This document shows positions 1-9,700 of a DNA stretch of 37,973 bases, piece by piece. The DNA comes from Vicinamibacteria bacterium. Lineage in GTDB: Bacteria; Acidobacteriota; Vicinamibacteria; Fen-336. The position numbers and the translations under genes were made by a program. The stretch's first letter is position 1; each line of letters opens with the position of its first letter. Location: NCBI GenBank assembly GCA_023701125.1, contig JAMPXO010000038.1:1-37973 (forward strand), written 5' to 3'. The notes beneath the pieces are model-generated. The model was not told the origin of the DNA and did not search any database. It saw only the letters and a program-made list of their open reading frames with translations.

Positions 1-46
1 GACGCGGCCGGCGCGAGCTGGCCCGCCAACTCGTGAAGAGGAGCGA
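1..46 (+). other. Window edge, possible tail of an upstream gene
   Basis: One plus frame ends with TGA at 34-36, just before the Shine-Dalgarno of the next gene, so this may be the last 11 codons of an upstream gene. The other two plus frames are also open here. The sequence alone does not decide which, if any, is coding. Confidence 0.2.
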
Positions 47-619
47 ATGGCAGCGAGACCGAAGAAGACCGACTACGCGGCGCTGTCGGGCATCGCCGAC
101 GACACGCTCGAGGCGCGCACCGGCAGTCGCTGGGAGAAATGGGTGAAGGCGCTCGACCACCGCGGCGCCGCGGAGCTCCCCCACCGCGCGATCGTCGACA
201 TCGTGCGCGCCGAGTTCGGCGTCGGCGACTGGTGGGCGCAGTCGGTGACCGTCGGCTACGAACGTATCAAGGGGCTGCGCGAGATCGGCCAGCGCCGCGC
301 CGGCAGCTACGAAGCGAGCCGCAGCAAGACGTTTTCGGTGCCGGTCGCGACGCTGTTCGCCGCCTGCGCCGACGCACGGCAGCGGGCGCGCTGGCTGAAG
401 GGTCTCGAGCTGACCGTGCGCACGGCCACGCCGTCGCGTTCGATGCGGATCACGTGGGCCGACGGCACCTCGGTCGAGATGTGGTTCCAGGACAAGGCCG
501 CCGACAAGAGCTCGCTCCAGGTGCAGCACGTGAAGCTCGGCTCGAAGGCCGACGCGGAGGCCCGCAAGGCGTTCTGGAGCGAGCGCCTCGACGCGCTGGC
601 CGCGCTGCTCGCGAAGTAG
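47..619 (+). CDS. DUF4287-like / SRPBCC-fold protein
   Basis: A 190-aa soluble protein of unknown biochemical role. Residues about 10-85 (RTGSRWEKW, LPHRAIVDIV, GDWWAQSVTVGYER) resemble the DUF4287 domain found in small bacterial proteins. Residues about 92-190 (KTFSVPVATLFAACAD, then ITWADGTSVEMWF) resemble a short SRPBCC/AHSA1-like ligand-binding fold. The ATG at 47 follows a purine-rich AGAGGAG at 37-43. The coding frame stays open to the window edge, but the ribosome site and family length support this start. The next gene begins 14 nt after the stop, so co-transcription is likely. Function is not predicted beyond the fold. Confidence 0.8.
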   Translation: MAARPKKTDYAALSGIADDTLEARTGSRWEKWVKALDHRGAAELPHRAIVDIVRAEFGVGDWWAQSVTVGYERIKGLREIGQRRAGSYEASRSKTFSVPVATLFAACADARQRARWLKGLELTVRTATPSRSMRITWADGTSVEMWFQDKAADKSSLQVQHVKLGSKADAEARKAFWSERLDALAALLAK

Positions 620-633
620 TCCGCCTGCCCGCA

Positions 634-1320
634 ATGTCGAAACCCGAGGACAGCGCCGCACCCGGGCACAGCACGGCGTCGCGGGTGCGGCTGACGCGGC
701 GGTCGCTCGCGCTGTTCCCCGGCGACACGCTGTTCGATCGCGTCGCGCGAGCGCTGTGCGCGGCGGACTGCCTGCCGCGCAAGGAGCTTTACGAGGCCTG
801 GGAGATGGCGCGGCGCGTGCGGCGTCGCTTCCGCGGCGGGCGCGTGGTCGACCTCGCCTGCGGCCACGGCCTGCTCGCCCACCTGATGCTGCTGCTCGAC
901 GACAGCTCGCCGGCGGCGATCGCGGTCGACACCCGGCTGCCGCCTTCGGCCGCGCGCGTCGCCGATGTGCTCGAGGCCGCGTGGCCGCGACTCGCGGGCC
1001 GGGTGACGCGGATCGAGGGGCCGCTGCGCGACGTGCCGCTCGGGTCCGACGACGTCGTCGTGTCAGCCCACGCCTGCGGCGCGCTGACGGACGCCGTGCT
1101 CGAGCGGGCGGTCGCGGCCCGGGCCCGGGTCGCCGTGCTGCCCTGCTGCCAGGAGAAGGCGCGGGCCGGCGAACAACCGCTGGCCGGCTGGCTCGACCCC
1201 GCGCTCGCGGTGGACGTCGCCCGCGCCGTGCGCCTCCAGGCCGCGGGCTACGCGGTCCACGCGCTGCGCATCCCGGCGTCGATCACGCCGAAGAACCGGC
1301 TGCTGCTCGGCGCGCCCTGA
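634..1320 (+). CDS. Class I SAM-dependent methyltransferase (GSTCD-like, Methyltransf_32 type)
   Basis: A 228-aa protein. SAM-binding motif I reads VDLACGHG at residues 72-79, the acidic end of beta2 is in AIAVDT (about 89), and a HACGALTD segment precedes LPCC at 149-152. The HACG...PCC pairing is typical of the methyltransferase domain found in GSTCD-like proteins. The same frame is open far upstream, but that stretch is antiparallel-looking Arg/Ala-rich sequence overlapping the previous gene. The ATG at 634 directly before SKPEDS gives a family-sized protein. The substrate is unknown; related proteins are suspected RNA methyltransferases. The gene ends 10 bp from the convergent M20 gene. 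Confidence 0.78.
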   Translation: MSKPEDSAAPGHSTASRVRLTRRSLALFPGDTLFDRVARALCAADCLPRKELYEAWEMARRVRRRFRGGRVVDLACGHGLLAHLMLLLDDSSPAAIAVDTRLPPSAARVADVLEAAWPRLAGRVTRIEGPLRDVPLGSDDVVVSAHACGALTDAVLERAVAARARVAVLPCCQEKARAGEQPLAGWLDPALAVDVARAVRLQAAGYAVHALRIPASITPKNRLLLGAP

Positions 1321-1330
1321 GGCCGGGCGG

Positions 1331-2839
1331 TCAGCCTCGCGCGGCCAGCTCGTGCAGGTACTGCACGTACGACAGCACCGCGCCGTCCCAGCCCTGGATC
1401 TTCGGGTGCGCCGACTCGATCACGTAGAACTCGTCGGGGGCGTGGGCGCCGCCGCCGTGGCCGAGGCCGAAGTGGCCGGCCGGCAGCTTCAATGGCTCGC
1501 CGGTGAACACGTAGCCCGGGTAGGAGCCCGCCAGCCGCGGCAGCAGCAGCGGGTCGAGGCCGGCGCGCGAGTACACCGCGAGGCTGGCCTGGATCACGGC
1601 GGCATCCGCCGGAGTCGAAGTCGGGTCGTAGCCGCCGCTGGGGTTGACCTCGACGTCGGCGAAGCCGCGGCGGTCGAGGTGGGCGCGCAGCGCCGCGATC
1701 GCCCCGTCGTAGGTCATGTCCGGCACCAGTCGCAGGTCGAGCTTGGCCACCGCCCGCGCGGGCAGCACGGTCTTGCCGCCGGGCCCGGTGTGGCCGGCGA
1801 CCAGGCCCTCGATGTTGACCGTCGGCGCGAACAGGAAGCGCTCCAGCGAGGCCCGCCACGTCTCGTCGTGGGCCCAAGCCCCCGCCGAGAGCGCGCGCTT
1901 CGCCGCCGCCTCGCCGAGCCGCGCGGCCGCGACGTCGAGCAACTGCTTCTCCGCGGCCGTCGCCGCGCGGGCTGCGGCCGCGAAGCCGTCGATCGCCGGG
2001 TCGCCCTTCGCATCGACCAGGGTGTGGAGCGCCTGGACCAGCCGGAACGCGGGGCTGTCGAGCCGCGCGCGGTTGCTCGAGTGCACGTCCTTCTTCGGTC
2101 CGCGCCCCCACTTCTCGCCCGACGCCACCAGCTCCAGCTCGACGACACCCTTGGCGCCGAGGTTGACGGTGACCTGGCCCTCGCCGTCCTGCGACGCGAA
2201 CGGCATGAACACGCCGAGGCACTTGCGCAGCGCGGCCGCGACCTCCGGCCGGCGCACGACCTGGGCGAAGTGCGGCGAGCCGATCTCCTCTTCGCCTTCG
2301 GCGACCAGCACCAGGTTGACGGGCAGCTTGCGGCCGGTGGCCCGGATCGCGACCAGCGCCGCCAGGAACGCCGCCTCGGGGCCCTTCTGGTTGACGGCGC
2401 CGCGCCCCATCAGCACCTTGCCGAGCCCGGGGCGATCGAGGATCGCGGCGTCGAACGGCGGCGACGCCCACTCCGCGGGGTCCGCCTGCTTCACGTCGTA
2501 CATGAAGTAGACGCCGAGCGTCTGTTTCGCCCCCGCGTCGAGGGTCGCGAACACGCTGGGGTGGCCCTCGGTGTCGACCCGGCTCACCTGCTGGAAGCCG
2601 GCCTCGCGAGCCAGCTCCATCATCCGCGCGCAGCCCTCGGCCATTTCGCGGTTCTCGGCGGCGATCGCCGGCAGGCGCACCCAGTCCTGCAGGCGGCGCA
2701 CGCCCTCGTCGTGGCGGCGTTCGATCTCGGCGCGCAGGGCAGCGAGGTCGTCAGCGGCAAACGCGAAGCGCGGCAGGGAGAGAGCGGCGGCGGACAGCGC
2801 GGTCGCGCCGAGGAACTCGCGGCGATTGGCCTGGGGCAT
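1331..2839 (-). CDS. Tat-exported M20-family metallo-hydrolase with altered metal ligands
   Basis: A 502-aa protein of the M20/M25/M40 peptidase fold. A Tat signal is visible (NRREFLGATALSAAALSLP, residues 5-23), so it should fold with its cofactor in the cytoplasm and be exported. The usual HxDV metal motif reads FMYDV (112-116), with Met at the zinc-binding His. The usual bridging Asp reads Asn in RGAVNQKG (146-153). The catalytic EGEEEIGSPHF (181-191) and the GHTGPGG and HGGG segments are kept. The same variant spelling is, from memory, seen in related proteins, so this is probably a subfamily and not a sequencing error. It could be a peptidase with changed metal use or a non-hydrolytic relative. 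The ATG at 2839 has no Shine-Dalgarno but has TAGACT five bases upstream. Confidence 0.85.
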   Translation of the reverse strand: MPQANRREFLGATALSAAALSLPRFAFAADDLAALRAEIERRHDEGVRRLQDWVRLPAIAAENREMAEGCARMMELAREAGFQQVSRVDTEGHPSVFATLDAGAKQTLGVYFMYDVKQADPAEWASPPFDAAILDRPGLGKVLMGRGAVNQKGPEAAFLAALVAIRATGRKLPVNLVLVAEGEEEIGSPHFAQVVRRPEVAAALRKCLGVFMPFASQDGEGQVTVNLGAKGVVELELVASGEKWGRGPKKDVHSSNRARLDSPAFRLVQALHTLVDAKGDPAIDGFAAAARAATAAEKQLLDVAAARLGEAAAKRALSAGAWAHDETWRASLERFLFAPTVNIEGLVAGHTGPGGKTVLPARAVAKLDLRLVPDMTYDGAIAALRAHLDRRGFADVEVNPSGGYDPTSTPADAAVIQASLAVYSRAGLDPLLLPRLAGSYPGYVFTGEPLKLPAGHFGLGHGGGAHAPDEFYVIESAHPKIQGWDGAVLSYVQYLHELAARG

Positions 2840-2844
2840 GGCGA

Positions 2845-2850
2845 AGTCTA
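2845..2850 (-). promoter_or_regulatory. Candidate -10 of a leaderless transcript (M20 gene)
   Basis: On the minus strand this reads TAGACT and ends 5 nt before the ATG at 2839. No Shine-Dalgarno lies between. That spacing would place the transcript 5' end at or next to the start codon. Confidence 0.4.
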
Positions 2851-2866
2851 GGACATCGACCGCGGC

Positions 2867-4204
2867 TCAGCGCAGCGAGTCTTCGACCTCCGCCAGCTTG
2901 CGGCCCGCCACCTCGCCCGCCGTCTCGATCAGGCCGAGGGCGCCGAGGCTGCCGAGGTCCGCGGCGCCGGTCGCGTCGCGGATCCGCTCGTAGGCCGGCT
3001 CGAGCGAGCGCGAGAACACGATCCGGTCGCGGATGCCGCGGTCGTCGACGACGCGCAGCTCGATCCACAGCAGCGCGCGGCCGATGTGCAGGCGCTCGCC
3101 GGGGCGGCGGACGAGGTCGTGGGTCGAGCGGCTACGGAAGCCGCGCGCCTCGAAGCGGCAGAAGCCGGGCCCGTCGGGGGTTTGGGGGCGGAGGAGTTCC
3201 GTTTGCGACGGAGCCCCCATGGGACCGGCGACGGGCTCCGCCCGGCGACGGAACCCGACAGTCACCAGGCCGCCGCTGCGGGCGGGCAGGCCGCGCAGCG
3301 AGAGCGCGACCGCGGGCGCGGCCAGCGTCAGCAGGCGGGGGTCGAGGCCGCAGCGGCGCGCCTCGGCTTCGTCGAGCGGACGGGGGAAGAAGGCCGGCAG
3401 CCAGGCGCCGAGGATCGGGTTGACGATCACCTTGCGGTACAGCTCGAGCACGCGCAGTGCCCAGCCGGCCACGAAACCGGTGGCGACCAGCACGACGACA
3501 CACAGCAGCGCCGACAGCGCCGGGCTGGTGGCGTACAGCAACAGCACGCCCAGCGTGACCAGCTTCTTGGCCGTCTCGAACAGCAGGTCGACGAACGGGA
3601 ACGGGGACAGCCAGATCAGCACGTCGAACGCGAAGCGCACGGTCATCATCGCGGCCAGCGCCAGCATCGTGGCCAGCGGGATCAGCAGGCCCGCGCCACC
3701 GCTGACGCCTGCGCTCGCCACCTTCGCGCCCTCGTCGCCACCGGGCATCGCCGCGATCGCGAGCAGCGTGTAGCCGACCAGCACCGACGAGTCCTCGAAG
3801 ATGCGGAAGCCCTTGCCGAGCAGGCCCTGCAGCTTCCCCGAGTTGGCGAAGTAGCCGACCAGCGCCAGCGCGGCCAGCGCCAGGAAGCGGGGCCACGTCG
3901 AGTAGTGCCGCGCCTCCGCCACCAGCGCGTTGTCGCGCACGCTGCGCAGCCACGACCAGCGGGTGTCGCGGACGAAGCCCACGTCGGTGACGAGGCCGAC
4001 GCCGGAGAGCAGGGCGAGACCGAAGAACGGCGTGCTGGCGACCGCCGGCAGCGGGCCGATCACCTGCTCGCCGAGCAGCGTCCAGGTGGACAGGTTGTCG
4101 GCGTGAGCGCGCAGCGCGGGCTCGGCCGCGGGCGCCGCGGCAGCCGAAGCCACCTGCGACAGCAGCACCAGCAGCAAGAGAGCTCCGCAGGCTCGGGCGC
4201 GCAT
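2867..4204 (-). CDS. Polytopic membrane protein of unknown function
   Basis: A 445-aa protein I do not recognise. It opens with a signal-like hydrophobic stretch (LLLLVLLSQVASAAAA, about 9-24). About five membrane segments follow, near 57-75, 106-121, 138-153, 170-195 and 215-245. A hydrophilic C-terminal region of roughly 150 residues contains VTVGFRRR and FCRFEARGFRSRST and may form a beta domain. No catalytic motif is evident. The ATG at 4204 lacks a Shine-Dalgarno, but TAACCT ends 5 nt upstream, as in the neighbouring M20 gene. It is transcribed divergently from the nucleoside-recognition gene, and the two starts are about 75 bp apart once the TTG start of that gene is accepted. Confidence 0.75.
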   Translation of the reverse strand: MRARACGALLLLVLLSQVASAAAAPAAEPALRAHADNLSTWTLLGEQVIGPLPAVASTPFFGLALLSGVGLVTDVGFVRDTRWSWLRSVRDNALVAEARHYSTWPRFLALAALALVGYFANSGKLQGLLGKGFRIFEDSSVLVGYTLLAIAAMPGGDEGAKVASAGVSGGAGLLIPLATMLALAAMMTVRFAFDVLIWLSPFPFVDLLFETAKKLVTLGVLLLYATSPALSALLCVVVLVATGFVAGWALRVLELYRKVIVNPILGAWLPAFFPRPLDEAEARRCGLDPRLLTLAAPAVALSLRGLPARSGGLVTVGFRRRAEPVAGPMGAPSQTELLRPQTPDGPGFCRFEARGFRSRSTHDLVRRPGERLHIGRALLWIELRVVDDRGIRDRIVFSRSLEPAYERIRDATGAADLGSLGALGLIETAGEVAGRKLAEVEDSLR

Positions 4205-4209
4205 GGCGG

Positions 4210-4215
4210 AGGTTA
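4210..4215 (-). promoter_or_regulatory. Candidate -10 of a leaderless transcript (membrane protein gene)
   Basis: The minus strand reads TAACCT, ending five bases before the ATG at 4204. There is no Shine-Dalgarno. The geometry matches that at 2845-2850. Confidence 0.35.
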
Positions 4216-4250
4216 ACGCATCGCCCGCGGCGCGGAGTGGAGCGGCCCGC

Positions 4251-4256
4251 TATGAT
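4251..4256 (+). promoter_or_regulatory. Candidate -10 box TATGAT
   Basis: TATGAT matches five of six bases of TATAAT. It ends 21 nt before the TTG start at 4278 and 11 nt before that gene's GGGAGG, leaving room for a very short leader. No convincing -35 is visible. Confidence 0.45.
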
Positions 4257-4267
4257 CGGCGCTCGGC

Positions 4268-4273
4268 GGGAGG
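4268..4273 (+). promoter_or_regulatory. Shine-Dalgarno fixing a TTG start
   Basis: GGGAGG lies 4 nt before TTG at 4278. It favours this start over the in-frame ATG at 4203, which would sit on top of the divergent gene's own start codon. Confidence 0.6.
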
Positions 4274-4277
4274 CGCT

Positions 4278-5507
4278 TTGCTGAACTGGATCTGGGCGGC
4301 GTTCTTCTTCGTGGCCTTCGCGGCCGGGCTGTTCCAGTGGCTGGTGCTGGGCAACCCCGGGGTGTGGGCGGCGATGGTCGGCTCGACCTTCGACATGGCC
4401 AAGACCGGCTTCGAGATCTCGCTCGGCCTGACCGGCGTGATGTGCCTGTGGCTCGGCATCATGAAGGTCGGCGAGAAGGGCGGCGCGGTGGAGCTGGTCG
4501 CGCGCGGCTTCTCGCCGCTGCTGGCGCGCCTGTTCCCCGGCATCCCGGGCGGCCACCCGGCGCAGGCTTCGATCGTGATGAACATGTCGGCCAACATGCT
4601 CGGCCTCGACAACGCCGCCACCCCGCTGGGGCTGAAGGCGATGAAGGAGCTGCAGGAGCTCAACCCCGACAAGGACGTGGCCTCGAACGACCAGATCCTG
4701 TTCCTGGTCATCAACGCCTCGGCCATCACCATCATCCCGACGGCGATCATGACCTACCGCGCGCAGCTCGGCGCGGCCGATCCCACCGACGTGTTCGTGC
4801 CGCTGCTGCTGGCGACCTTCTGCTCCACCGCCGTCGGCCTGCTGGTGACCTCGATGGTGCAGGGGCTGAAGCTGACCCACCCGGTCACGCTCGCCTACCT
4901 CGGCGGCATCACGGCGCTGATCGGCGGCCTGGTCGCGTACTGCACGCAGCTCGATCGCACCGCCCTCGAGCAGCAGACGACACTGTTCGCCAACTTGTTC
5001 ATCTTCACGCTGATCGTCAGCTTCCTGCTGCTCGCGGCGCGGCGCGGGGTGGCGATGTACGAGGCGTTCGTCGAGGGCGCCAAGGAGGGTTTCGCGGTCG
5101 CCGTCGGCATCATCCCGTACCTGGTGGCGATGCTGGTCGCGATCGGCGTGCTGCGCGCGAGCGGCGCGCTCGACCTCGCGCTCGACAGCGTGCGGCTGGC
5201 GATCGGCGGCCTGGGCATCGACGCGCGCTGGGTGGACGCGCTGCCGGTGGCGATGATGCGGCCGTTCTCCGGCAGCGGCGCCCGCGGCCTGATGATCGAG
5301 ACGATGAAGACGCTGGGGCCCGACGCCTTCGCCAGCCGCCTGGCGTGCATCATCCAGGGCAGCACCGAGACGACGTTCTACGTGCTGGCCGTGTACTTCG
5401 GCTCGGTCGGCATCAAGAACACCCGCCACGCGATTGCGTGCGGCCTGATCGCCGAGTTCGCGGGCTTCGTGGGCGCCTTGTTCGCGGCCTACCTGTTCTT
5501 CGGCTAG
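4278..5507 (+). CDS. SpmA/SpmB-like nucleoside-recognition membrane protein
   Basis: A 409-aa integral membrane protein in which SpmA-like and SpmB-like halves are fused. Conserved segments include MNMSANMLGLDNAATPLGLKAM, NASAITIIPT and, in the second half, FSGSGARG and IIQGSTETTFYVLAVYFGSVGI. These are the Gate/nucleoside-recognition motifs. The family is named from Bacillus spore maturation, but in non-sporulating bacteria its role is unknown and it probably transports or senses a small solute. The TTG start gives LNWIWAAFFF as the first membrane segment. The 25 extra residues from the upstream ATG are polar and overlap the divergent gene. The next gene starts 10 nt downstream. Confidence 0.88.
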   Translation: MLNWIWAAFFFVAFAAGLFQWLVLGNPGVWAAMVGSTFDMAKTGFEISLGLTGVMCLWLGIMKVGEKGGAVELVARGFSPLLARLFPGIPGGHPAQASIVMNMSANMLGLDNAATPLGLKAMKELQELNPDKDVASNDQILFLVINASAITIIPTAIMTYRAQLGAADPTDVFVPLLLATFCSTAVGLLVTSMVQGLKLTHPVTLAYLGGITALIGGLVAYCTQLDRTALEQQTTLFANLFIFTLIVSFLLLAARRGVAMYEAFVEGAKEGFAVAVGIIPYLVAMLVAIGVLRASGALDLALDSVRLAIGGLGIDARWVDALPVAMMRPFSGSGARGLMIETMKTLGPDAFASRLACIIQGSTETTFYVLAVYFGSVGIKNTRHAIACGLIAEFAGFVGALFAAYLFFG

Positions 5508-5517
5508 ACGAGGGGCC

Positions 5518-6720
5518 GTGCCGCAGGCGCTGCGCCGCTTCGCCCCCGTCCTCGCGCTGTTCGCGATCTCGTTTCCGCTCTGGTACCTGGGGATGACCTG
5601 GCGCGGCGGCTCCGGCCTCCTCGACCACTCCCCGATCGACCAGCACGCGCTGCAGGCGCGAGCGTGGCTCGCGGGTCGGCTGGACCTCGACCGGGTGCCG
5701 CCGAGCCTGGAGATCGCGCACTTCGAGGGCCGCGCGTTCAACTCCTTCCCGCCGACGCCGAGCCTCGTCGAGCTGCCGCTGGTCGCGGCCTTCGGGCGGC
5801 GCACGCCCAACGGACTCGCCATGTACGGCTTCTGGCTGGCGGCGCTGTGCGCGATGCAGCACGTGCTCCAGCGGCGCGGGATGCCGCCCGTGCACGCGGG
5901 AGCTCTGGCGCTGGCGTTCGTGTTCGGCACCAACGTCTACGCCTCGTGCGTGCGCGCCAACGTGTGGGGCTGGGGCCAGGGCCTCGGCTTCTGCCTGGCC
6001 GTGCTCGGCCTGTCGCGGGTGATCGACAACAAGGGCTGCGGCTGGCGCGGCCCCGGGCCCGGCTACCTGCTGCTGGCACTCGCCGTCGGCTGCCGGCCTT
6101 TCTACCTGTTCATGGCGCCGCTGTTCGTGGCGCTCGACGGGAAGACCGGCCGCGGCGACGTGAAGCTCGCAGCGCGCGACGCGGTGCTGTGGATGGCGCC
6201 GTTCGGCGCGGCGCTGGCGGCGTTCAACTTCGCCCGCTTCGGCAACCCGCTGGAGTTCGGCCACAACTACCTGGCGTGGGCGCAGGCGCTGCCCGGCGGC
6301 ATCTTCGACCTGCGCTACGTCGGGCGGAACCTGTTCCACGCGACGCTGCGGCTGCCGGAGTGGGTGCCGGGCGGCGACCCGGTCCTCGCCTTCGACCCGT
6401 GGGGCACGGCGTTCTGGCTCAACAACACGATCTTCCTGTTCGCCCTGCGCGCGCTGGTGCGCGAGCCGCTCGACCCGTGGGTCCGCGCGACGGCCGCGCT
6501 GGCACTGACGCTGACCTGGTCGGGGCTGCTGCTGCACGAGACCAACGGCTTCCGCCAGTTCGGCTACCGCTTCCTGATCGACCTGCTGCCGACCGGCTTC
6601 GCGCTGCTCGCGCTGACGGCGCGCCGCTTCACGCCGGCGATGGCCGCCGCGTTCGCGTGGTCGCTGGCCGTGAACCTCTACGGCCTCGCGACCTGGAAAG
6701 AGATGCCGCGCCCGCTCTGA
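5518..6720 (+). CDS. Multi-pass membrane protein, GT-C glycosyltransferase-like
   Basis: A 400-aa protein starting at GTG, 10 nt after the nucleoside-recognition gene and probably co-transcribed with it. About ten hydrophobic segments are visible. An early extracytoplasmic loop carries HFEGRAFNSFPPTPSLVELPL, which resembles the loop after the first helix in GT-C/ArnT-like mannosyltransferase relatives. Another conserved-looking stretch is ANVWGWGQGLGFCLAVLGLSR. The canonical acidic pair of GT-C enzymes is not clearly present, so a transferase function is only suggested. It ends 6 bp from the convergent chaperone cluster. Confidence 0.7.
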   Translation: MPQALRRFAPVLALFAISFPLWYLGMTWRGGSGLLDHSPIDQHALQARAWLAGRLDLDRVPPSLEIAHFEGRAFNSFPPTPSLVELPLVAAFGRRTPNGLAMYGFWLAALCAMQHVLQRRGMPPVHAGALALAFVFGTNVYASCVRANVWGWGQGLGFCLAVLGLSRVIDNKGCGWRGPGPGYLLLALAVGCRPFYLFMAPLFVALDGKTGRGDVKLAARDAVLWMAPFGAALAAFNFARFGNPLEFGHNYLAWAQALPGGIFDLRYVGRNLFHATLRLPEWVPGGDPVLAFDPWGTAFWLNNTIFLFALRALVREPLDPWVRATAALALTLTWSGLLLHETNGFRQFGYRFLIDLLPTGFALLALTARRFTPAMAAAFAWSLAVNLYGLATWKEMPRPL

Positions 6721-6726
6721 CCCTCC

Positions 6727-9700
6727 TCAGCGCTTGCGCCGCAGCTCGCGGCGATGCACTCCGCGGCGGTCGCTGACGATCGGGCCGGCCAGCCGGTCGG
6801 GAGTCTCGAGCTCGAGCGTGACCTCGTAGGTCTCGCCGTCCAGGTCGCGCTCGCGGTAGGTCAGGACCTGGCCGTCGAACGAGACGTCCGAGTAGCGATC
6901 TCCGCTGCCCCCGCGGGCGAGGCGCACGCCGCCGCCCGCGTCGGCCGAGATGCGGACGGGATCGGGGTTCGGCTCGCCGTCCCAGTACTCGTGCCACTCG
7001 CCGACGAGCGCCTGCGCCGCCGCCGCGCCGTCCGAGGGCGGCACGGGCGCCGTGGCCGTCCCGCCGCGGAGCGTGGCCCACCAGGTCCAGCGCAGGCCGT
7101 TGACGTTCGAGCCGCTGCCCTCCATCCGCTGACCGCGGATCGTGCCCTTGTTCTCGGCGTACTGGCCGTTCATCTCCATGTAGACGGAGTCGCCGTCCTG
7201 GCGCCACGTGCCATTGCGGAAGCGACCGGTGCTGTAGTCGTACTCGAGCGTGCCGTCGGGGTGGAACGTGTACTCGTAGCGGCCGCCGGGAGTCTCCTCG
7301 CCCTCCCACGTGGTGCCGGCGAGTTGGACGAGGCCCGCGACGCTGTGGGCCACGGAAGCCGGGACCGGGGCCGCGGCCCAGCCGGGGTCGATGCGGTCGA
7401 GCGCCTCGCGCACGGCCTCGCGCACGGGCTGCTCCGGGTCGTCGCGGTACGCCATCAGCCCGGGCACCGCGTCTTTCGCCGCCGGCCCGAGCTCGCCGAT
7501 CGCGCGGGCGGCGATCGCGCGCCGCGTCGTGCCCGGTTCGCCCAGCGCTTTCAGGAAGATCGGCGCGTCGGCCGGGCCCGTCACGAACTCCTTGCCCATC
7601 CAGGCCACGGCGTCCTCCGCGGCGCGCCGGACCTGGTACTCCGGGTCGAGGCGCAGCCGCAGCAGCGCCTCGCGGTGCGGGGCCGCGCCGGCGCCCAGCG
7701 CGCCGAGGCCCCACGCGCCGTTGACGCGCCACGTGGAGTCGGACGACTCGAGGGCCGCGACGTAGACCGGCCGCGCGCGCTCCGGGTGGATCAGCCCCGC
7801 GCCGTGCAGCAGGCGGGTGGCCAGCGGGTCGCCGTTGGCATACGCCGCGAAGAGACCGCCGAAGAAGAACAGCACCAGCCCCGCGGCGACCGCGGCGGCA
7901 ATCGCCAGCCGACGCCGCCAGCGGCGGCGCACGACCTGGCGCGCGAGCGCCGGATCCACCTTCTCCAGGGCCTCGAACGCGAGGGCACGGACCTGTTCGT
8001 CGGCGTCCTTCGCCGCGGCCTCCGCGAGCGCGGGGCCGGCCGTGCGCAACGACGCGGCCAGCTCGGCGTGACCCGCGGCCTGACCGGCCATCGCGCCCAG
8101 CGCGCGGGCCGCGGCGCGACGCGGCGGCACGACCGGGTCGGCCAGCAGGTGGGCCAGGCCACGAACGGCGGCCGGGGTCGGCGTGCAGACCTCGGGCAAC
8201 GCGGTGGCCGCGGCCTCGCGCACCTCCGCGTCTGCGTCGCGCAAGGCGGCGCCGAGGGCGGGCCCCGCGGTGCGGGCCGCACGGCCGATCGCCTGCAGCG
8301 CGCTCACGCAGGCCAGGCGGGAGGCCGAGTCGGGACCCTGCAGGCCGCGGGCGAGGTCGGGCACGGCCTCGATCGCCGCGGGCAGCTTCGCCCAGCCGGC
8401 GTCGATCCGGGCCAGCGCCTGCTGCGCCGCCCGGGCCACCGCGCCCGTGCGGTCGGCGAGCAGCGCAGCGAGGACCGGGATCGCGGCCGGGTCGGCGAGT
8501 GCGCCGAGCGCCTCCGCGGCGGCGGAGCGGACCTCCTTGTGCGGGTCGTGCAGCGCCGTGGCGAGCGCGGCGCCGGCCGACGTGGCAGCGGGGCCCAACG
8601 CACCCAGCGCCTGCGCGGCCGCGCGGCGCGCCTTCGGTTGCTCGGCGCCCAGCGCGGCGATCAGGTCGGGCAGTGCCTCGCGGGCGCCCTCGCTGCGCGC
8701 CCAGTCGGCGTCGATCTGCACCAGCGCCGCCGGCGCGACCGCCGCCAACCCGGCCTCGGGGTCCGCCAGCAATCGCACGAGCGGGCCGATCGCGCGCGGG
8801 TCGCGGACCGCGCCCAGGGCGTTCAACGCCGCCTCGCGCACCGCCGGCTCGGGGTCGTGCAACACCATCAGCAACGACGGCACCGCGGCCTTGCCGAGGC
8901 CGACGGCGGCGGTGCAGGCCAGCGCCCGCACCCGGGCGTGTTGGTGGCGCAACGCGAACGTGATCTCGTCGGCGGCGGCGGCGCCCAGAGCCTTCAGCGC
9001 CTCGGCGGCGCCTTCGCGCACCGGCGCCTTCTCGTGATCGAGCGCCGCGGCCAGCGCGGCAGCGGCGGGCGCGCCCTGGCGGCCGAGCGCCGTGGCCGCG
9101 GCGCGACGCACGTCCTTGTCGCCGTCGGCGAGCGCGTGGATCAGCGCCGGGATCGCACGGCCCGAGGGGTCCTGGCCATGGCCGAGCGCCTCGGCGGCGC
9201 GCGTGCGGTCGTCGGCCGAGCCCTGGCTCAGCGCCTTCAACAACTCGGGCGTGCCTGCCAGGCCGAGCCGCATCCGCGTGTTGTGGACCGAGGGCAGGCT
9301 GGTGCCGATGTCCGAGCCCAGCTTCTTCAGCGCGTCGAGGTTCTCCTTGACCGCGGTGTCGTCGGGTGCCAGGTCCGCGGCGACGACGAGGTCCCCCGCC
9401 GCGTCCACCATCGCCTCGCGCATGCGGCCCTTGCGCGCGTCGCGCTCGCGGTCGTCGCGGCTGTTGCAGTCCGGGCACACGATGACCGGAATGTCCTTGA
9501 ACGTGAACTTGTAGAAGCGGCTGTAGATGCGCGAGCCGCAGGCCATGCAGTGGATCTCGATGTTGGCGTCGCCGGCCATGCCGATGCGGGCCGCCATCGC
9601 CGTCATCACGAACGTGTGGTCGCCGCGGCCGGCGCGCTCCGCGATGCGGGCGATGATCCAGGGCGGCTCCTGGGCGATCGCCATCGCCGGCTTCAGCTTC

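Noticed and set aside
1319-1338. Hairpin GAGGC/GCCTC between the first convergent gene pair as a terminator
   Set aside because: The stem is only five base pairs with a ten-base loop and no T-run, and it overlaps both stop codons. It is too weak to call.
1352-2851. 499-codon plus-strand frame opposite the M20 gene
   Set aside because: The M20 motifs and Tat signal on the minus strand are decisive. The plus product is compositionally biased and unlike any family.
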